Positions 57,687 to 64,000 of a DNA stretch of 64,000 nucleotides are shown piece after piece. Below the pieces are notes generated by a model, which was not told the origin of the DNA, did not search any database, and worked only from the letters and a program-made list of their open reading frames with translations. Every line of letters starts with the position of its first letter. Position 1 is the stretch's first letter. Location: positions 2,418,501-2,482,500 of the forward strand of contig CP106741.1 of NCBI GenBank assembly GCA_030323305.1, read 5' to 3'. Made by a program: the position numbers and the translations under genes. The stretch comes from Paenibacillus sp. CC-CFT747 (GTDB taxonomy: Bacteria > Bacillota > Bacilli > Paenibacillales > NBRC-103111).

Positions 57687-58327
57687 TTCTGTCAGGACAG
57701 CTCCCGGAGCCGTCCGGATCTCGTCCCGCCACGGCTGGTTCACCCGCAGCCAAGCCGTCTGCATGCCGGCTTCCGCCGCTCCGGCGATATCGTTGACCGG
57801 GTGGTCTCCGACGAAGACGCACTCTCCCGGAGTAAGCTTAAGCAGGAGGCGGCCCTCAGGAAAATCGCCGGGTCCGGCTTGCGCAGTCCCGCTTCTTCGG
57901 AAACCAGGATGGCGTCAAACCGGTGCCGGAGCCCCGTCTGATCCAGCTTGCCGTACTGGATGTCCGTGCGGCCGTTGGTGACCAGTCCGACCTTGTACCG
58001 GGTCCGGAAGCCGTCCAGCACGGAAAGGGCATCCTTCATGAGGACCGCCTTCCGGACATACTCTCTCCGATAGAAGGCCATAAGCTCTTCTAAGGAGGGA
58101 ACCTTTTGCCACGGCATTGTCTCCGTAAGCTCCGAGAACAGCTCCTCCTTGTTCCGGTAACCGTCCTCATCGAGGAGGATAACTTTCTTAACGAGCTCCT
58201 CGCGTTCTTCCGCACCGATATGCCCCCAGTACGCTCCCGCCAATTCTTCGGTAAACCGGCGGAACGTTTCCGTCCGGTCCAGCAGCGTGTTGTCCAGGTC
58301 AAAAAGCACTCCCTTGATCGCTTTCAT
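57660..58327 (-). CDS. HAD family hydrolase, frame broken once
   Basis: About 222 residues. HAD motif I GVLFDLDNTLLDR with the nucleophile Asp (residue 10), motif II VGLVTNGR, motif III Lys in AGLRKPDPAIF. A C missing near 57851 (coding-strand TCC) breaks the frame; repair reads ASLLKLTPGECVFVGDHPVNDIAGA with motif IV (GDHPVND) and ends at 57660. A cytoplasmic phosphatase of the PGP/YjjG type; substrate unknown. Confidence 0.83.
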
Positions 58328-58444
58328 GCTCGGTCTCCCTTCGTGCCCCTCTTCTTGTGGGGGAGGCTAAGGTTCATTATAATGGAAGCATTGGTATAGG
58401 AGAAATAGGGATATTATGATTTTGTCATAGAGGGAGCTTATGTC

Positions 58445-59366
58445 ATGATTCATTTGGAATGGTACCGGATTTTCCGGGCAGCGGCCCGCCGGGGAACTTC
58501 ACACAGGCGGCCGAGGATCTGCACATGACCCAGCCGTCGGTCAGCTATGCGGTCAAGCAGCTCGAAGATTCGCTTGGCATCAAGCTTTATTATCGGATGT
58601 CCAAGGGCGTCCGGCTGACGGCGGAGGGGAGGCGCTGCTCGATTATGTGGAGCGTTCCTTCTCGGAGCTTCAGGCAGGGGAGAAGAAGCTTCAGGCCTTG
58701 AAGCGGCTGCATGACGGGGAACTGCGGATCGGGGCGGGGGACTCCGTCATCAAGCACCTGCTGCTGGAGCCGCTGCACGCCTACCAGACCCGGTATCCCG
58801 GGGTGGGCATCCGCCTGTCCCACGGAAGAACGGCGGATATCGTGCGGAGGCTTAAGGATAATGAAATCGACTGCGGGTTCGTGCATCTTCCGGTGGAGGA
58901 AGCAGGCCTTGACATCCGGCCCTTCCGGACCACACGGGATGGCTTTGTTGCCGGAGACAAGTACCGGGAAGCCCTTCGTCATCCTCTAACGGCGGAGGAA
59001 ATAAGCGGCTATCCGCTGCTCTTCATGTCCCCCGGGAGCAGCACCCGCTCCTTTGTGGAGAAGTGGTTTGCGGAGCAGGGGTGTCCCGTACGGGCCAGCA
59101 TGGAGCTGGGTAGTGTGGACCTCCTGCTTGAATGCGCCCGCCTGGGCTTCGGACTTGCTTTTGTGACGCGGTCTTTCGCGGAAGAGGAGCTGAAGGAAGG
59201 GCGGCTGTTCGAGGTGAGCACCGCGGTCCCCATTCCGCCCCGTTCCATCGGGCTGGCTATGAGAAGCGGCATGCCCCTTCCTTTGGCGGCGCAAAGGTTC
59301 CTGGAGGAGTTCATGGAAGAGCCGGGGAGATCAGGAGTGGGGCACGGGGCGCAGCCCATGGAATAG
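58445..59366 (+). CDS. LysR family transcriptional regulator, frame broken twice
   Basis: About 307 residues from ATG 58445. A G restored in the GGGG near 58491 gives AAARRGNFTQAAEDLHMTQPSVSYAVKQLEDSLGIKLYYR (LysR HTH). A second G near 58626 gives LTAEGEALLDYVERSFSELQ. The C-terminal effector domain is intact (ELRIGAGDSVIKHLLLEPL; LECARLGFGLAFVTRSFAEEEL). Divergent from the HAD gene. Target and ligand unknown. Confidence 0.85.
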
Positions 59367-59465
59367 TCGGCGGAGCGATACTCAGGATACTAGCTGCAGC
59401 CAAATCGGCGGTTTGTGAGGATGCAATCCATCGGACGAAACAAACCGAATAGGAGAAAGCAAAAA

Positions 59466-59496
59466 AAGCGGTTGTCCCGGGGACAGCCGCTTCTTT
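59466..59496. terminator. Bidirectional terminator between converging genes
   Basis: 12-bp stem AAGCGGTTGTCC / GGACAGCCGCTT (one wobble), preceded by A7 (a T7 on the minus strand) and followed by CTTTG. Serves mainly the small lipoprotein gene. Confidence 0.75.
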
Positions 59497-59542
59497 GCCT
59501 TCCGTGATCTATGAACCGTACCTGAATATCGAGAGTCATCCG

Positions 59543-59785
59543 TTAAGGAGTGGTCGTGGTGCTGCCACTTCCGGTGCTGCCGCCGCCCATGCTGCCGCTG
59601 CCGGTGCTTCCGCCCGTGGAACCGCTGCCGCCTGTGCTAGGTGCCGAGCTTGGTGAAACCGTACCGGAATCGCTGTTCGTGCCCCCATTGTCCGAGTTTC
59701 CGTTATCTCCGCATCCTGCAAACATCAGGGACATGGCCATGAAAGCTGACATCGCAACCGCCGTTGTTTTCTTCATCTTCTTCAT
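59543..59785 (-). CDS. Small Gly/Ser/Thr-rich lipoprotein
   Basis: 80 residues from ATG 59785, chosen because GGAGGAG lies 7 bases upstream. Signal peptide with SLMFAGCGD lipobox (Cys about residue 25). The mature part is low complexity: TGGSGSTGG, SGSMGGGS, SGSTTTTP. No recognisable domain. Probably a surface lipoprotein of unknown role. Confidence 0.6.
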   Translation of the reverse strand: MKKMKKTTAVAMSAFMAMSLMFAGCGDNGNSDNGGTNSDSGTVSPSSAPSTGGSGSTGGSTGSGSMGGGSTGSGSTTTTP

Positions 59786-59857
59786 CTCCAATCTCCTCCT
59801 GTTGTCTATAGTCTTTGCCCTTATTACTTACCCGGGGATTGGGAATGAAACACAGTT

Positions 59858-60935
59858 TCAGAAATGCATCCGGCGGAAAGCCTCTTCCGTTTGGGCCGCA
59901 AGCTCCCGAACCCGGACGCCGGCCGGGACGTCCGTAGCAAGGCGGGAGCCCTGTCCGGCCCACAGGGACATGAACTCGATCCGCTCCTGCCGGGCGGCTT
60001 CCCGGCGCAGCTCCCGGGTGAGGGCGTTCTGGACCGGATAAGGAGGGAGGGCGGCCTCCGCCTGCTCCATCTCCACGACGAACCGGTTGCGGATTCCCCG
60101 GGCCGCCTTGCCCGAGAAGGCGCGGGTCACCACCGTGCTTTCCTCCATGCTTTGCAGCACCGCTTCCTTGTAGCGGGGATGCGCCCCGCTTTCGGGGGAG
60201 GCCAGGAAGGCGGTGCCGAGCTGGACGCCGGACGCCCCGAGAAGGAGGGAGGCCGCGATGCCCCGGCCGTCCATGATCCCGCCGGCGGCGATGACCGGCA
60301 CGTGCAGCGTATCCGCAAGCTGCGGGATAAGAGCCATCGTGCCGACAAGCGCCTGCTCGTGGCCGCCGAGGAAGGTGCCGCGGTGGCCTCCCGCCTCGCT
60401 GCCCTGGCCGACGACAAGATCGATGCCTTCGCTTTCGAGGTGAGCCCCTTCCGCAACGGTCGTCGCCGTCCCGATCAGGAGAATCCCTCCTTCTTGAAGG
60501 CATCGATCCAGTCGGCCGAGGGCACCCCGAAGGTGAAGCTGAAGACCGGCACCTTCTCCTCGAGCAGCACCTGGGCCTGCTCTTCGAACGGCTCCGCATA
60601 CGGCTTAGCCGCTGCCGGGCCTTCTCCCGCGAGCCCGAGCTCGCGGCAATAAGGCTGCAGAAGCCTACGGGCCTGTTCCATCGTCCCGTCCTCCTCCTCG
60701 TAAGGCTCGGGAATGAACAGGTTCACGGCAAAGGGCTTGTCCGTCAGCCGGCGGATTTCCCTTACCGCCTCCCGGATCTCCGCGGGCTTCATATAGCCCG
60801 CCCCCAGCGTCCCGAGTCCTCCCGCTTCCGAGACGGCGGCGGCCAGCCGGGCTCCCGCCGGCCCCCCGCCATTCCCGCCTGAAGGATGGGATAATCAATC
60901 TTCAGCAGTTCGCTTACCGCCGTTTGGTTCCACAT
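59858..60935 (-). CDS. Nitronate monooxygenase (2-nitropropane dioxygenase family), frame broken twice
   Basis: About 359 residues from ATG 60935 (MWNQTAVSELLKIDYPILQAGMAGGP after restoring one G of the G run near 60875). FMN-binding TIM barrel: EAGGLGTLGAGYMKPAEIRE, FSFTFGVPSADWIDAF, then, after a second G near 60487, GILLIGTATTVAEGA and QGSEAGGHRG, with AAGGIMDGRGIAASLLLGA and the phosphate-binding GTAFLASPES. Oxidises nitronates or related compounds; may instead be an enoyl-ACP reductase-like relative. Confidence 0.84.
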
Positions 60936-61155
60936 CACCCGTATCCTCCTCCAGCAGCCGATGTCATAAGGCTGCGAATAATATTTGCAAATGTATGAAG
61001 ACTAACACTATTATTCCATATCCCCGGCCGGCATCAAAATTCCTCAACATTTGGCGGGAAGTATGGTATTATGTTCTGTGGCTTGGGACGGCCCCAACGA
61101 TCTCAAAAACAATCCGTGCGCGGCTCGACATACAATCATGTACCTTCTTAGGGGG

Positions 61156-62152
61156 ATGCAAGTGATAACAGCAATTGTAACCATCGTTATTTTGGCCCTT
61201 GTGTTTGATTTTATCAACGGCTTCCATGATACGGCAAACGCCATTGCGACCTCCGTCTCGACCAAAGCGCTCACTCCCCGGTTCGCCGTCTTTTATGCGG
61301 CTGTCCTGAACTTTGTCGGCGCCATTACCTTTGAAGGGGTGGCGAAGAGCATCGGGGAAGCATAGCGGACCCGGCCAAAATCGAGAACGGCATCCCGGTC
61401 GTCATTGCGGCCCTGATCGCCATGATTTTCTGGAACCTGCTGACGTGGTATTTCGGGATTCCTTCCTCCTCGTCGCACACGCTGATCGGCTCGCTTGCCG
61501 GCGCCGTGCTGGCAAGCGGAACCGACCTGAAATGGTCCGGCTTCAACAAGATTATCCTCGTGCTGATCGCGTCTCCCTTTATTGCTTTCATTATCGGATT
61601 CATCGTGCTGAATATCGTCAGGCTGATCGTCCGGCTCGTCGGGAACCGCTCTCCGGGCAAGGTCAACCGTACGTTCCGGATCATGCAGATCTTCACGGCG
61701 GGCTGGCAGGCCTTCTCGCACGGGACGAACGATGCCCAGAAGGCGATGGGGATTATCGTTTTCGCTCTGGTAGCGGGGGATTCCAGGATACGCTCCACGT
61801 TCCCCTGTGGGTCAAGCTGGGGGCGGCCACGGCGATGGGCCTCGGAACCTCGGTCGGCGGCTGGAAGATTATCAAGACAGTCGGCCGCAAAATCGTCAAG
61901 GTCGAGCCGATGAACGGCTTCGCTTCCGACGTCACGGCCTCTTCCGTCCTGAGCACCGCCTCGGCGCTCGGCTTCCCGCTCTCCACGACGCACGTCATCA
62001 CGTCTGCCATTATCGGCACGGGGGTGGCGATGCGGCCGAAATCGATCAACTGGGGTGTGGTGGGAACGATGGTCGCCACCTGGGTCATTACCATCCCGAT
62101 TTCCATGGTGATCGCTTATCTGATCTTCCAGGTCGTCTTCCTGTTCTTCTAA
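61156..62152 (+). CDS. Inorganic phosphate transporter, Pit family, frame broken twice
   Basis: About 332 residues, multi-pass. ATG 61156; GTG 61162 has a better spacing from AGGGGG. The duplicated Pit signature is visible: GFHDTANAIATSVSTKAL (residues 22-39) and AFSHGTNDAQKAMGI. GIPSSSSHTLIGSLAG and PLSTTHVITSAIIGTG are the paired serine motifs. A C is missing near 61364 (repair reads SIGEAIADPAKIENG) and a G in the G5 run near 61776-61780. Low-affinity, proton-coupled phosphate uptake. Confidence 0.88.
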
Positions 62153-62175
62153 ATAGAACGGATTGCATCTGATGA

Positions 62176-62200
62176 ACCGGGCCTTTGGGCCCGGTTTTTT
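62176..62200 (+). terminator. Rho-independent terminator
   Basis: 8-bp stem ACCGGGCC / GGCCCGGT with a 4-base loop and six T. Confidence 0.9.
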
Positions 62201-62358
62201 GGTGCGTGGATACCGTCTGTCCGCCTTCATCAAAAATTTGCGGGAATCCGCCCGAACTGGAAGGGGCTTACATTTCTTGCGGGTCTTTAATGTGATAAAA
62301 TGTTAGGTATTCCTGTCATATCTAACCAATTCCACTAATCAGATCGAGGGTGAATGAA

Positions 62359-63775
62359 GTGAATACCGTCACGTCAGGAATAAAAGGCTTGGACACCGTT
62401 CTGAACGGGGGTTCCGGCCGGGGCATCCGTTGTTGTGGAGGGGGCGCCCGGCACGGGAAAACGACGCTCGCGATGCAGTTTCTGCACCAGGGGGCGGCCG
62501 TTGGAGAAGCCGGCTTATACATAACCTTTGAGGAACTGCCGGAGCAGCTTTACCGGGAAATGGACGCCTATGGCTGGGATTTAAAAGAACTCGAACGGGA
62601 AGGGAAGCTTCGCGTTGTTTCCATCTCGCCCGATCTGCTCATGGAGCAGATGCTGGAGCCGGGGGGTTGTTCGAGCAGCTGGTCGCGGAGACGGCTGCCA
62701 AGCGAATCGTCCTGGACAGCATCAGCCTGTACCGGTACGGCAATCTATCCGTACGGGAGCAGCGGGAAACGTTTTATCGGCTGAGAAGTGTTCTGAAGAG
62801 ACACGGCCTTACCGCTCTGCTCATCCGGGAGGAAAGCTTGTCCGAGGAGGACAAGCCCGCATTCGAGAACTATGTTTTCGATGGGGTGATCCGCCTGCGG
62901 CTGAAGGTTTACATGGAGAAATACCGCATGCGTACGCTTGAAGTAACCAAGATGAGGGGAGGCCGCTTCTCGAGGGAGAGCATGTATACCGCATCACAGG
63001 GGAGGGAATTCATGTGGTGCCGGCGCGTTCCATGGTGGAGGACGTGGCCGTGCTGAAGAATCAGAAGTGCGTATCCACCGGATTCGACAGACTCGACTGG
63101 GTGCTGGACGGAGGGCTCGCGGAGGGAACCGTTTATCTGCTGGATACGAACAGCAAAGCGAATTACAAATACATCATGGGCTCCATCGTAGCCAAGCGGT
63201 TCGAGCAGGGAGAGACGGTTATCGCCCTGCTATCGAGCTTCAATTCCCCTATAGAGATGACGAATATGCTGGCCGCCCACGGCATCTCGCTGGAGGAGAT
63301 CATCGAGAAGGAAAGACTGTACCTCGTCGAGCATTACCGGCGTCCGCATCCGAAGGGCCTTTCGGATTACATTCTCGATGTGTCCCGGCACTCCAATCAG
63401 GAATACCGGGATTGGCTGGCTCAAGTGCTTGAGCCGGTGTTCAAGAAAGGCTTCTCGGAGGGGCGCAAATTTTTCGTTTATTACGATTTGAATACCATAG
63501 TAGCGGAACGGGGTAAGGAATTCATAAGGAATTATTTTGCCGAAGAGACGGCTTGGGCCCGTTCCATGGGGGTTACGGTGCTTGCCCTATGCAATTTTGC
63601 GGAGATCGGGGACGAGATCGCCTCCTATCTGGAGCGGACCTGCAACGGGGTTCTCCGGACCTGGGTGGACGGATGCTACCAGCATATCCAGGTTACCAAA
63701 GCCCCGAACGGCAAAATTTCCGAGCCTATGCTGGTGGAAAACATGGAGGAAAGGCCATTCATCCGAATGGTTTAG
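62359..63775 (+). CDS. KaiC/RAD55-like double ATPase, frame broken five times
   Basis: About 473 residues; GTG 62359 with GAGGGTG 6 bases upstream (GTG 62350 possible). Domain 1 (1-225): three missing bases (G5 at 62407-62411, G4 at 62420-62423, A4 at 62458-62461) cancel out and hide the Walker A, which repairs to GAPGTGKTT. Further breaks lie at 62662-62667 and near 62986. Walker B-like RIVLDSISLYRYG. Domain 2 (235-473): STGFDRLDWVLDGGLAEGTVYLLD with a degenerate Walker A (DTNSKANYK). A RecA-superfamily regulatory ATPase; partner unknown. Confidence 0.72.
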
Positions 63776-63783
63776 GAGGACCT

Positions 63784-64000
63784 ATGAACGAAGAAAATCA
63801 GCTGCAGCTGCAAATGGAATGCACGATTTTTTTCAGGAGAATCCCTACGCAATGGAGTCCCGGGACGGGCTTGCCATGAGGCTCGGGCGCAAGCCGGAGC
63901 ATCTCGAAGCCACCCTGCAGCGTCTGGTTTCTTTAACCATCCTGGAGAGGTTCGGTAATGGCCCGCGTTCCATTTACCGGTACGTCCCGCCCAAAATTAC
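63784..64000 (+). CDS. Winged-HTH protein, N-terminal part (runs off the window), frame broken once
   Basis: ATG 63784 lies 8 bases after the KaiC-like stop, following AGGAGG. A G restored before the T run at 63826 gives MECTDFFQENPYAMESRDGLAMRLGRKPEHLEATLQRLVSLTILERFG, a winged-helix reading. Probably co-transcribed with the KaiC-like ATPase. Confidence 0.5.

Overview
The window reads as a chromosomal segment of a fairly GC-rich Bacillota of the Paenibacillus/Cohnella type (inference). Supporting signs are strong AGGAGG ribosome sites, sigma-A promoters (TTGACA/TATAAT, 17-18 bp spacers), LplABC/YtcP-type ABC transporters without their own ATPase, YesM/YesN-type sensor and AraC-output regulators, and a B. 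subtilis-like murQ/murR/nagZ/namZ gene set. No rRNA, tRNA, CRISPR array or complete insertion sequence was seen.

Layout. 1-8.7 kb: YeeE/TusA sulfur uptake pair, two methyltransferases, an Old Yellow Enzyme, a GNAT, an NTR/TIMP-like secreted protein, a kinase-like protein, GrpB. 8.8-15 kb: nucleoside ABC importer (BMP lipoprotein, ATPase, permeases), a molybdopterin-type oxidoreductase and a uridine phosphorylase. 15.3-16.4 kb: Nudix hydrolase and histidine phosphatase. 16.5-23 kb: membrane AraC regulator divergent from an LplBCA-type importer. 23.1-27.7 kb: tandem EEP-domain protein, AT-rich SMI1/KNR4 remnant, diiron-oxidase-like protein plus a small partner. 27.8-40.5 kb: peptidoglycan amino-sugar recycling cluster (murQ, ABC importer, two GNATs, PIG-L deacetylase, BadF-type kinase, RpiR regulator, namZ, nagZ, anmK). 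40.5-44.7 kb: metallophosphoesterase, glyoxalase-like protein, aldo/keto reductase, DUF1772 protein, MarR. 44.7-47 kb: PhoX-like phosphatase behind a Pho box. 47.1-57.6 kb: ArsR regulator, YesMN pair, second Lpl-type importer, two paralogous propeller-like proteins, a TIM-barrel isomerase. 57.6-64 kb: HAD phosphatase, LysR, small lipoprotein, nitronate monooxygenase, Pit transporter, KaiC-like double ATPase, start of an HTH gene.

The central logic is import and recycling: nucleosides feed a phosphorylase, cell-wall sugars feed MurNAc/GlcNAc catabolism, and two further oligosaccharide importers sit with AraC-type sensors. MurQ and the RpiR gene share a two-part upstream element with identical 33-bp spacing, suggesting one regulator for the cluster.

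Quality warning: about half of the genes carry reading-frame breaks. Nearly all (roughly 45-50 sites) are explained by one missing base, usually in a homopolymer run. I treat them as probable sequence errors, give whole-gene coordinates across them, and regard three apparent gene fusions (permease-permease, NagZ-AnmK, kinase-regulator) as products of the same error type.
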